This document shows positions 55,506-63,188 of a DNA stretch of 64,000 nucleotides, piece by piece. How positions within the stretch are numbered: position 1 is the stretch's first letter; every line of letters begins with the position of its first letter. Source of the DNA: G025836975 sp048751585 (lineage in GTDB: Bacteria; Pseudomonadota; Gammaproteobacteria; Burkholderiales; Burkholderiaceae_B). The stretch lies in the NCBI RefSeq assembly GCF_048751585.1, contig NZ_JAZHOB010000001.1:62001-126000 (forward strand). The letters are read 5' to 3'. The notes under the pieces were generated by a model. The model searched no databases. It had not been told where the DNA came from and saw nothing but the letters and a program-made list of their open reading frames with translations. Position numbers and translations under genes: made by a program.

Positions 55506-55896
55506 TTGCCTGTAGTTCTTGCCGGCGATCTTGCTGTCGGGCGTGATGGAGACTCTCATAACGTCACCGTCGGTCTTGTTTCTTCTGACGCCGTGGTGGG
55601 CTGGCCTGGACCGGGCTGGCGAATCTGAGAACGTTGCAACCCGAAACTGGGGCACGAGTTTTGGAGCTATTAATAACTCAACTTCCGACTCAGATCTCAG
55701 GTAGGAGCCTTTCTATTTCTCGATATCCTTCGGGCAACAGTTTCGGGGCGAACCTTAAGCACGCCACATAGTGCGCTGCTGTTGGAGTAACATTCCGCAA
55801 GCGACTAAGGTGAACACTGTGCCGTTAAAAATGGGTACAGAGATACTGACTAACTAACCCATCATCAGAACGAGTTAGAAATTCATAGGAGGCATC
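55506..55896. other. Gene-free stretch with a solo palindrome arm and falling GC content
   Basis: At 55594-55618 a 25-bp sequence matches the left arm of palindrome C (51960-51984) at 24 of 25 positions, in the same orientation, with no partner arm. From about 55640 the composition becomes AT-richer and stays so through the next gene. No complete gene is seen. A frame on the minus strand (near 55555) reads MRVSITPDSKIAGKNYRQ and may be a relic. Confidence 0.55.
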
Positions 55897-56556
55897 ATGT
55901 TGTACGTGCTCAGCTTCTTCGGCTTGATCTTCATTCTCTTACTTGCCCGAGGATTGCTCGCGGGTACTCGTAAAAAAAAGGAAATGCAGGATGCCGCGTG
56001 TGCCGATTACATGAGATTTAAGGATGACATTAAGGCTTGGTTTGCAAACCATGAAGACACAAACTTGAGGCATAAAGCCGATGCCGCTATGCGCGCGATA
56101 AATCAAAGCATTAAAACTATTAAATTTACTCGCGCCTCAGATGTAAAGACGGCTAAGCAAGCTGCTCTGTATACGTACGCAAAAGAGATTAATGCTCTTT
56201 ACAACGTTGATGTTGTACACGATTTAACACTACCAGCGGACATTGGCGATCCCATTTTTCGAGATGCAATAGATGCGCATAACCAACAAACACAGAATGA
56301 AGCCCCCTCTTCAACCAGTATGAAAACTACCGCCAATCCCCTGTACAGCCAAAACCCAACTGCATGCCCTAGATGTAACCACTCACCCGTCGCTGAAATA
56401 CTATATGGCTTCCCCAATTTTGAGGACGAGAGTTTAAAAATGGCTGTTAATGAAGGGCGGGTGGCCTTGGGAGGTTGCGTTATGGGAGAGGCTCAACCCA
56501 CATGGAAATGTAGCAACTGCGGTCTAGACATATTTCGCAGTCCAGCATCATCTTAA
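55897..56556 (+). CDS. Membrane-anchored zinc-ribbon protein of unknown function
   Basis: I do not recognise this 219-residue protein. Residues 2-20 form one hydrophobic helix followed by RKKK, so the rest is probably cytoplasmic. A helical middle part (30-105) leads to a linker and a C-terminal zinc ribbon, CPRC (157-160) and CSNC (205-208). AGGAGG lies 5 bases before the ATG. Its base composition is clearly AT-richer, with codons such as AAA, ATT and TTA unlike the neighbours, which suggests recent acquisition. It sits between a solo palindrome arm and palindrome B. Confidence 0.8.
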   Translation: MLYVLSFFGLIFILLLARGLLAGTRKKKEMQDAACADYMRFKDDIKAWFANHEDTNLRHKADAAMRAINQSIKTIKFTRASDVKTAKQAALYTYAKEINALYNVDVVHDLTLPADIGDPIFRDAIDAHNQQTQNEAPSSTSMKTTANPLYSQNPTACPRCNHSPVAEILYGFPNFEDESLKMAVNEGRVALGGCVMGEAQPTWKCSNCGLDIFRSPASS

Positions 56557-56716
56557 AAGAAACACATCACCTCTCCGATGTAAGCCCGTAGACATAGAGG
56601 TGAAGATTGCCTTTCCAGGGAGGAAGTGTTCACACCATTACATGCCTCCTACGCCCACATCAAGCCGCAGAGCTGCAAATAAGAAATCATAGCGCCGCCA
56701 TGAATACCTGCCGCAA
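56557..56716. other. Short gap before palindrome B
   Basis: 160 bp of mixed composition without a frame or hairpin I would support. Confidence 0.4.
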
Positions 56717-56940
56717 AGGCGGGATGGCGGGGGCCGGGGCTGGCGAATTCGGGAGCGTCGCGTTTCCGTCCGCTGGCGGGGAGGCAAGGCCGTGACTGCC
56801 CGAGCAACAAGGGTGTTGGCAGCCCGGGGGGCTGCCAACGTTGCGAGTTTCACGGCCGCCCCGCCAGCGGCTGGAAACGCGAGTAGTCCCGGAACGGGAC
56901 CGCGGACGGGGAGCAGGCCCTGGCCCCCGCCATCCCGCCT
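56717..56940 (+). repeat. Nested-palindrome repeat, copy B (224 bp)
   Basis: The outer stem is a perfect 19-bp inverted repeat (56717-56735 / 56922-56940). The second stem pairs 56759-56781 with 56859-56881 with a 2-base internal mismatch. GGCCGTGA (56788-56795) pairs with TCACGGCC (56850-56857), and the central hairpin 56815-56825 / 56829-56839 has a GGG loop. It is flanked by GCAAAGGCG on the left and TCAAGAA on the right, as in copy A. It lies between the converging zinc-ribbon gene and gltA. Confidence 0.93.
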
Positions 56941-57048
56941 GCTCAAGAACCAATCAAGCATCCGACCCAGGACACCAGTTCAACAAGCGCGATCTTAAGC
57001 CTGCCCTCAATGTCGATAAAACTATCGACAGTCAAAAATCGCCAGGCC

Positions 57049-57080
57049 AAAAAAAACGGGACGCTAAAGAGCGCCCCGTT
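57049..57080 (-). terminator. Intrinsic terminator of gltA
   Basis: On the minus strand, AACGGGGCGC pairs with GCGTCCCGTT (one G-U) across a 6-base loop and is followed by a run of T. It lies 20 bp after the gltA stop. Confidence 0.9.
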
Positions 57081-57099
57081 TTCTACCGCCAAACAGCCA

Positions 57100-58404
57100 T
57101 TAACGCTTGGCCGGCACGTCGCGGGTTTGCGAACCCGTGTACAACTGGCGCGGACGACCGATCTTGTAATCAGGATCGGACAGCATTTCGCTCCATTGCG
57201 CTATCCAGCCCACCGTGCGGGCCAAGGCGAAGATGGCCGTGAACAGCGACGTCGGGATGCCTATGGCGCGCTGGACGATACCCGAATAGAAGTCCACGTT
57301 CGGGTACAGCTTGCGCTCGACGAAGTACGGGTCCTCAAGCGCAATGCGCTCCAATTCCATGGCCAGCTTGAACAGCGGATCGTTTTCCAGGCCCAGCGCC
57401 GACAAGACTTCCTTGCAGGTTTCCTGCATCAGTTTGGCGCGGGGATCGTAGTTCTTGTAGACGCGATGGCCGAAGCCCATCAGGCGTACGCCCGAATTCT
57501 TGTCCTTGACCTTTTCCATGAACTCGCCGACCTTGGCCACGCCGCCATTGGCTTGCAGCTCTTCCAGCATTTGCAGGCACGCCTCGTTGGCGCCGCCGTG
57601 CGCCGGACCCCACAGGCAGCCTACGCCGGCGGCGATGGCCGCGAAAGGATTGGTGCCCGACGAACCGCAAAGGCGAACCGTCGACGTCGACGCATTTTGC
57701 TCGTGATCGGCATGCAGGATGAAAATACGGTCCAGCGCGCGTTCCACCACATCGTTGACCTTGTAGTCTTCGCAAGGCGTGGCGAACATCATGCGCAGGA
57801 AGTTGCCGGTGTAAGACAGGTCGTTCTGCGGATAAATGAAAGGCTGGCCCAGCGAATGCTTGTATGCCATCGCCACCAGCGTAGGCATTTTGGCGATCAG
57901 GCGGATGGCCGACACGTGGCGGTGATGCGGATTGGTGATGTCGGTGGAGTCGTGATAGAAAGCGGACAGCGCGCCCACCAATCCGGTCAGCACGGCCATG
58001 GGATGCGCATCGCGGCGAAAGCCTTGCAGGAAGATGCGCATTTGCTCATGAACCATGGTGTGGTTGGTCACGAGCGAATCGAACTCCGCCTTCTGGGGGC
58101 TGTCGGGCAAATCGCCATTCAGGATCAAATAGCAGATGTCCAGGAAATCGCAGTTTTGCGCAAGCTGGTCGATAGGATAGCCGCGATACAGCAACTGGCC
58201 TTTGTCGCCGTCGATGTAAGTGATGCCCGATTCGCACGACGCCGTCGACAAGAAGCCGGGGTCGTACGTGAACATGCCGCTTTGGCCGTACAGTTTGCGA
58301 ATATCGATGACATCAGGGCCAACAGTTCCCTGGTACACAGGAAATTCTATTGGAGCGCTGCCGTCGGAAAACGATAGCGTAGCTTTCTTGTCTGACAATT
58401 GCAT
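57100..58404 (-). CDS. gltA: Citrate synthase (type II)
   Basis: A 434-residue hexameric-type citrate synthase. Active-site His residues are in NHTMVHEQM and GPAHGGANEACL, with FGHRVYKNYDPRA nearby and Asp in SGIVQRAIGIPTSLFTAIFALARTVGW. It condenses acetyl-CoA with oxaloacetate. AAGGAA lies 7 bases before the ATG at 58404; a GTG one codon earlier is less likely. It is the last gene of sdhC-sdhD-sdhA-sdhB-sdhE-gltA. Confidence 0.97.
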   Translation of the reverse strand: MQLSDKKATLSFSDGSAPIEFPVYQGTVGPDVIDIRKLYGQSGMFTYDPGFLSTASCESGITYIDGDKGQLLYRGYPIDQLAQNCDFLDICYLILNGDLPDSPQKAEFDSLVTNHTMVHEQMRIFLQGFRRDAHPMAVLTGLVGALSAFYHDSTDITNPHHRHVSAIRLIAKMPTLVAMAYKHSLGQPFIYPQNDLSYTGNFLRMMFATPCEDYKVNDVVERALDRIFILHADHEQNASTSTVRLCGSSGTNPFAAIAAGVGCLWGPAHGGANEACLQMLEELQANGGVAKVGEFMEKVKDKNSGVRLMGFGHRVYKNYDPRAKLMQETCKEVLSALGLENDPLFKLAMELERIALEDPYFVERKLYPNVDFYSGIVQRAIGIPTSLFTAIFALARTVGWIAQWSEMLSDPDYKIGRPRQLYTGSQTRDVPAKR

Positions 58405-58422
58405 CACAATCTTCCTTAAAAA

Positions 58423-58692
58423 TTACAGCTCTTGCATTTGCGCGACCAGTCTGCGGATATCGGACGTATCGTATACGCCCGAAAGCTCTGTTCTGGCCAG
58501 CAGTACGTCAAGCAATTCGTTATCGCCCATCTCGAACAGCAAGGTCAAGGCGGAAACATCGGTGTCGGTTAAATCGGCTTCGTAGTGATCTAAAAATCGA
58601 GTGATGATCAGGTCATTTTCCAACAGGCCCCGACGCGCCCGCCATCGCAGGCGGGCACGCTCCAGTTCTGACAACTTTCTCATCGGTGACAC
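58423..58692 (-). CDS. sdhE: FAD assembly factor SdhE
   Basis: An 89-residue protein with the RGLLE form of the conserved RGxxE motif (about 21-25) that contacts SdhA. It promotes covalent flavinylation of SdhA. The start is a GTG with AGG a few bases upstream; an in-frame ATG three codons later is also possible. It lies 5 bp after sdhB and 18 bp before gltA. Confidence 0.92.
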   Translation of the reverse strand: MSPMRKLSELERARLRWRARRGLLENDLIITRFLDHYEADLTDTDVSALTLLFEMGDNELLDVLLARTELSGVYDTSDIRRLVAQMQEL

Positions 58693-58697
58693 ATAAC

Positions 58698-59414
58698 CTA
58701 TATGGTGCGGCGAACCAGGAGTTCCTTGATCTTGCCGATCGCATGCGACGGATTGAGCCCCTTGGGACAGACGTCGGCGCAGTTCATGATGGTATGGCAG
58801 CGGAACAGGCGATACGGATCTTCCAGGTTGTCCAGGCGCTCGCCGGTGGCTTCGTCGCGGCTATCGACGATGAAGCGGTAGGCTTGCAGCAGGCCGGCGG
58901 GGCCCACGAACTTGTCGGGATTCCACCAGAACGAAGGACACGCCGTTGAGCAGCATGCGCAAAGAATGCACTCGTACAAACCATCGAGTTCTTCGCGCGC
59001 CTCCGGGCTTTGCAGGCGTTCTTTCTCGGGCGGCGGCTGGTCGTTGATCAGGAAGGGCTTGATCGAATGATACTGATTGAAGAAGTGCGTCATGTCGACG
59101 ATAAGGTCGCGCACGACGGGCAGTCCGGGCAGCGGCTTGAGCACGATGGGCTCTTTGAGCTCCAGCAGGTTGGTCGTGCATGCCAGGCCGTTCTTGCCGT
59201 TGATGTTCATGGCATCGGAGCCGCAGACGCCCTCGCGGCAGGAGCGGCGCAATGCCAGGCTGTCGTCCACGTCGTTCTTGATGCGGATGATGGCATCGAG
59301 CAGCATCTTGTCGGTGGGCTGCAGCTCGACCTCGAGCTTCTGCATGTAAGGACGCTCGTCCTTGTCGGGATCGTAGCGGTAGATTTCAAATTTGACGATA
59401 CGTTTTTGGCTCAT
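58698..59414 (-). CDS. sdhB: Succinate dehydrogenase iron-sulfur subunit
   Basis: A 238-residue protein with the 2Fe-2S motif CREGVCGSDAMNINGKNGLAC (about 59-79), 4Fe-4S CILCACC (about 149-155) and 3Fe-4S cysteines near CHTIMNCADVCPKGLNP. It carries electrons from SdhA to ubiquinone. It lies 13 bp after sdhA. Confidence 0.97.
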   Translation of the reverse strand: MSQKRIVKFEIYRYDPDKDERPYMQKLEVELQPTDKMLLDAIIRIKNDVDDSLALRRSCREGVCGSDAMNINGKNGLACTTNLLELKEPIVLKPLPGLPVVRDLIVDMTHFFNQYHSIKPFLINDQPPPEKERLQSPEAREELDGLYECILCACCSTACPSFWWNPDKFVGPAGLLQAYRFIVDSRDEATGERLDNLEDPYRLFRCHTIMNCADVCPKGLNPSHAIGKIKELLVRRTI

Positions 59415-59427
59415 TTCGATATCCTGC

Positions 59428-61203
59428 TTAGAAGGTCCGCGACTTGGGCGGGAAGCTGTCCACGGTAAGCGGCTTCATTGTCACCGGCTTGTATTCGAGA
59501 CGGCTGCCTTCGGAGAACCACAATGTATGACGCAGCCAGTTTTCGTCGTCGCGCTCGGGGTGGTCGCTAAGCGCATGCGCGCCGCGGCTTTCGGTGCGAT
59601 TGGCGGCCGACTTGGTCGTTGCGCGGGCCACTTCGATCATGTTGGACACTTCCAGCGCTTCGATGCGGGCCGTGTTGAAGACCTTGGACTTGTCCTTGAA
59701 GTAGATATTGTCCACTTGCTGGGCAATGCCTTCGATGGACTCCACGCCCTTTTGCAAAAGGTCGAGCGTGCGGAACACGCCGCAATGATGCTGCATGGAA
59801 GCGCGCATGGAGTTGGCGACGTCCTGGACTTTTTCGCCCGAGGTGCGCGATTCGATCTTGTTGACGCGATCCAGCGAATAGTCGATGGCCGATTCCGGAA
59901 TGTCCTGATGGGCATGCTGGCGCTCGGGATGCGACTGCACGATGTGATTGCCCGCCGAGCGGCCGAACACGATCAGGTCCAGCAGCGAGTTCGTGCCCAG
60001 GCGGTTGGCGCCGTGCACCGAGGTGGCGGCGCATTCGCCGATGGCGTACAAGCCATTCACGGGCGTGGTTGCGCCGTTGGCTACGCTGACCACCTGGCCA
60101 TAGATGTTGGTGGGGATGCCGCCCATCTGGTAGTGGATGGTCGGCACGACCGGGATCGGATCCTTGATGGGATCGACGTTGGCGAATTTGATGGCGATTT
60201 CGCGGATGGAAGGCAGGCGCTTCTGGATGGTTTCCGCACCCAGGTGATCGAGCTTGAGCACCACGTAGCTGCCGTCGCCGCAACCGCGGCCTTCCTTGAT
60301 TTCCTGGTCCATGGAACGCGATACGAAGTCGCGCGGGGCCAGGTCCTTGAGCGTGGGCGCATAGCGCTCCATGAAGCGCTCGCCGTCTTTATTCAGCAGG
60401 ATGCCGCCTTCGCCGCGCACGCCTTCGGTGATCAGCACGCCCGCGCCGGCCACGCCGGTGGGGTGGAACTGCCAGAATTCGAGATCCTGCAGCGGCAGGC
60501 CGGCGCGGGCAGCCATGCCCAGGCCGTCGCCGGTGTTGATGAAGGCGTTGGTGGAGGCTGCCCAGATGCGGCCAGCGCCGCCGGTGGCCAGCACGGTCTG
60601 CTTGGCTTCCAGCACGTAGATTTCGCCGGTTTCCATTTCCAGCGCGGTCACGCCCAGCACGTCGCCGGCTTCGTTGCGCAGCAGGTCCAGGGCCATCCAT
60701 TCGACGAAGAACTGGGTGCGCGCGGCCACATTGCGCTGGTACAGCGTGTGCAGCATGGCGTGACCGGTGCGGTCAGCCGCCGCACAGGCGCGCTGCACGG
60801 GCTTCTCGCCGAAGTTGGCGGTGTGCCCGCCGAACGGGCGCTGGTAAATGGTGCCGTCGGGATTGCGGTCGAAAGGCATGCCGAAGTGCTCAAGCTCGTA
60901 GACGGCATTGGGCGCTTCGCGGCACATGAACTCGATGGCGTCCTGGTCGCCGAGCCAGTCGGAACCCTTGACGGTATCGTACATATGCCAGTACCAGTTG
61001 TCCTCGCTCATGTTGCCCAGCGACGCGCTGACGCCCCCTTGGGCCGCTACCGTATGCGAACGGGTGGGAAACACTTTGGACAAGACTGCGACCGATAAGC
61101 CAGCTTGAGCCAGTTGCAAGGAGCAACGCATGCCGGCCCCGCCGGCGCCTACGACCACCACATCAAACTGGCGGCGCGGTAAGGAATTTTTGACAGCAGC
61201 CAC
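59428..61203 (-). CDS. sdhA: Succinate dehydrogenase flavoprotein subunit
   Basis: A 591-residue flavoprotein. It has the FAD motif VVGAGGAGMRCSLQLA, the flavin-linking histidine in TRSHTVAAQGG (about 50), catalytic HPTGVAGAGVLITEGVRGEGG, and a C-terminal helical domain. It oxidises succinate. It starts 3 bp after the sdhD stop. Confidence 0.97.
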   Translation of the reverse strand: MAAVKNSLPRRQFDVVVVGAGGAGMRCSLQLAQAGLSVAVLSKVFPTRSHTVAAQGGVSASLGNMSEDNWYWHMYDTVKGSDWLGDQDAIEFMCREAPNAVYELEHFGMPFDRNPDGTIYQRPFGGHTANFGEKPVQRACAAADRTGHAMLHTLYQRNVAARTQFFVEWMALDLLRNEAGDVLGVTALEMETGEIYVLEAKQTVLATGGAGRIWAASTNAFINTGDGLGMAARAGLPLQDLEFWQFHPTGVAGAGVLITEGVRGEGGILLNKDGERFMERYAPTLKDLAPRDFVSRSMDQEIKEGRGCGDGSYVVLKLDHLGAETIQKRLPSIREIAIKFANVDPIKDPIPVVPTIHYQMGGIPTNIYGQVVSVANGATTPVNGLYAIGECAATSVHGANRLGTNSLLDLIVFGRSAGNHIVQSHPERQHAHQDIPESAIDYSLDRVNKIESRTSGEKVQDVANSMRASMQHHCGVFRTLDLLQKGVESIEGIAQQVDNIYFKDKSKVFNTARIEALEVSNMIEVARATTKSAANRTESRGAHALSDHPERDDENWLRHTLWFSEGSRLEYKPVTMKPLTVDSFPPKSRTF

Positions 61204-61206
61204 GGC

Positions 61207-61587
61207 TTATAAACTCCAGAGAATTTTTGCAAAAAAGACGATAGCGCCCACCAGCCACAAGATGGTCAGCACTTGCAGGAACAAGCGCAGGCCGGCCGAT
61301 CGGACGTAGTCCATCCAGATATCGCGCACGCCTATCCAGGCATGCCAGGCGACCGACAGAAAAGCCAGGGTGGCCAGCAATTGTCCCGCCGGGATGCCGA
61401 TGAAGGTGAACGTGAACAGATTGCGCCAGTTTTCGAAATTCATTTCGGGGGTGAAAAGAATGCCGAGAAAAAGCACGATGGTGTATACCGCCATGATGAC
61501 GGCCGTGACACGCTGCGCGATGAAATCGATGGTGCCGTAATGAGCGCCGACGACCAGGCGCTTTGTACCGAGAAGTTCTTGAGCCAT
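61207..61587 (-). CDS. sdhD: Succinate dehydrogenase membrane anchor SdhD
   Basis: A 126-residue protein with three membrane helices. Residues typical of SdhD are seen in LVVGAHYGTIDFIAQRVTAVIM and HAWIGVRDIWMDYV; the first His region contributes to heme b binding. Its ATG overlaps the sdhC stop by one base (TAATG), showing coupled translation. Confidence 0.93.
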   Translation of the reverse strand: MAQELLGTKRLVVGAHYGTIDFIAQRVTAVIMAVYTIVLFLGILFTPEMNFENWRNLFTFTFIGIPAGQLLATLAFLSVAWHAWIGVRDIWMDYVRSAGLRLFLQVLTILWLVGAIVFFAKILWSL

Positions 61588-62000
61588 TACCACACCCCAA
61601 ACAGTTTAAGACCGCAAACCAGGGTCAGCGCCAGGCTGACGCCGAACACCACGCCCGCCGTCTTCTGGGCGGTATGCTTGTCGTTGCCGATATGCAGGTC
61701 CAGGACCAGGTAGCGTATGCCTGCGCAGAAATGATGCAGGAAGCCCCATATGAGGGCCAGCAGAACCAGCTTGCACAGCGGATTCGCAACCCAGGCCTGT
61801 ATGCTCGCAAAGCTTTCCGCCGATGTGACGCTAAGCGCGAACAGCGGCAGGATGACAATCGGGATACAGAGAAACAATAAAGCGCCGCTGACGCGGTGCA
61901 GGATTGACGATTTCCCTGCCAGGGGCAGGCGGTAGCTTAGTATCTGCGGTACGCTAAGGTTGCGAAACTGCGGACGCGGCTTTGAAGCTGAATCGGACAT
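61587..62000 (-). CDS. sdhC: Succinate dehydrogenase cytochrome b556 subunit SdhC
   Basis: A 137-residue protein with three membrane helices. The family signature is RPQFRNLSVPQILSYRLPLAGKSSILHRVSG, and the heme-ligand region is HHFCAGIRYLVLD. It anchors SdhAB and forms the quinone site with SdhD. It is the first gene of the sdh operon, with GAGG before the ATG. Confidence 0.95.
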   Translation of the reverse strand: MSDSASKPRPQFRNLSVPQILSYRLPLAGKSSILHRVSGALLFLCIPIVILPLFALSVTSAESFASIQAWVANPLCKLVLLALIWGFLHHFCAGIRYLVLDLHIGNDKHTAQKTAGVVFGVSLALTLVCGLKLFGVW

Positions 62001-62052
62001 GATGGCCTCGAGTTAAACAAAATAATTTATTGCAAAGCGCTACAGGCATTTT

Positions 62053-62084
62053 CGCCGATTTAAGGTAGAGGTATCAAATCGGCG
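62053..62084. promoter_or_regulatory. Hairpin in the gntR-sdhC gap
   Basis: CGCCGATTT (62053-62061) and AAATCGGCG (62076-62084) form a perfect 9-bp dyad with a 14-base spacer. Flanking TTTT and AAAA can extend it. It has no terminator T-run in either direction. It could be an operator for sdh or a leader structure. Confidence 0.5.
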
Positions 62085-62095
62085 GAAAACCCCTG

Positions 62096-62866
62096 CTAAT
62101 TCAAACTGTTTTTATAGTGGAACCGCTCTGTCACATATAAACCCCTGCGAACTTCCATGGGCCGGTCGCCGTAGGTATATGACACGCGTTCCACCTGAAG
62201 CAAGGAACTGGCCGGCTCGACCCGCAGCAACCGCGCCTGATCCGCAGTGGCCGAGACGGCTTTGATTTTTTCTTCCGCCCGAACCATGCTGACGCCGAAC
62301 TCGGACTCGAACAAGGCATACAGGGGGCCGCGGTAACGGGCCAGCGATTCGGCCGTCAAGCCGCGAAACACAGCTCCAGGCAACCAGATGTCGTCCAGAA
62401 TGGTGGGAGCCTGGTCGAACGAAAGCAGACGGCGCATATTGACCACGATTTCGCCGCTGCGCAAATCGAGCAATGAAGAGATGTCGGCGGGCGCCTTGAC
62501 CCTTCTGCAATCCAGAATCTGGCTTCCGGACACGGGCTGCTTGCCGTCATCGGAAGTCAGCCGCAAGAACCTGAAGCGGACTTTGGCCTCGTGGTGCGTT
62601 GCCACGAATGTACCCTTGCCCTGGCGTCGAAGCAATAGGTTTTCCGACGCGAGCTCGTCGATGGCCTTGCGCACCGTGCCCTGGCTGACCTGAAAACGCG
62701 CCGCCAGCTCCAGCTCGCTGGGAATGGCCTCGCCCGGCTTCCATTCGCCGCGATCAAGGCTTTGCAGCAGCAAGCCCTTGATCTGCTGATACAACGGACT
62801 GAACGCCGCGCTGCTGGCAGAGCGATCAGGCACATTGCCGCGATCTGTTAAGGGCGAATCAGACAT
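62096..62866 (-). CDS. GntR/HutC-family transcriptional regulator with UTRA domain
   Basis: A 256-residue protein. It has the GntR winged helix (LYQQIKGLLLQSLDRGEWKPGEAIPSELELAARFQVSQGTVRKAIDELASENLL, about 25-80) and a C-terminal UTRA ligand-binding domain (about 110-250). It lies just upstream of sdhC on the same strand and divergent from mdh. This suggests a regulator of TCA genes that senses an organic acid. A 23-bp palindrome lies in its upstream gap. Confidence 0.93.
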   Translation of the reverse strand: MSDSPLTDRGNVPDRSASSAAFSPLYQQIKGLLLQSLDRGEWKPGEAIPSELELAARFQVSQGTVRKAIDELASENLLLRRQGKGTFVATHHEAKVRFRFLRLTSDDGKQPVSGSQILDCRRVKAPADISSLLDLRSGEIVVNMRRLLSFDQAPTILDDIWLPGAVFRGLTAESLARYRGPLYALFESEFGVSMVRAEEKIKAVSATADQARLLRVEPASSLLQVERVSYTYGDRPMEVRRGLYVTERFHYKNSLN

Positions 62867-63188
62867 GACGCTTAGGATGGAGTACCGTGACGGACAGAAT
62901 TAAGGATGGGAAAAGAATTTCCGACGCCCGCCATTTTCGCATGCTTGGCGCTTTCTGTCTAACACTCTTCTGTCTTATATAAGATATAAGACAATTGACC
63001 AAGAGCTGAAAATTGGCTACTCTATTGCGCCATGTCCGCGCGCATGCGGTTCCCATTTTGCCAAAGACGCGCAGCCCGCATCAGGCGCCGCTTTTTCAAC
63101 CCGCGCCGGGTTAAAGAAAGCCGCCAAAAGAATTACACTGTCCGTTGTCTCTTCTTACCCATTCCTACCATCTACCGGGAGATTGTTC
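62867..63188. promoter_or_regulatory. Divergent gntR / mdh control region
   Basis: The 322-bp gap has no gene. On the minus strand TTGGTC, a 17-bp spacer and TATAAG give a gntR promoter whose -10 overlaps the palindrome at 62971-62993. On the plus strand TTGACC (62995-63000) and TACTCT (63018-63023), 17 bp apart, are a possible mdh promoter with a leader of about 160 nt. Confidence 0.5.
62971..62993. promoter_or_regulatory. 23-bp perfect palindrome, candidate GntR operator
   Basis: TGTCTTATAT (62971-62980), AAG, ATATAAGACA (62984-62993). A second perfect palindrome TCTTATATAAGA overlaps it. GntR/HutC regulators bind such AT-rich dyads, and the site covers the likely gntR -10 and abuts the possible mdh -35. 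This is inference from symmetry and position. Confidence 0.7.

Noticed and set aside
51737..57099. Insertion sequence or transposase gene
   Set aside because: No transposase frame is visible. The palindromes could be non-autonomous, but no element ends with target duplications were identified.
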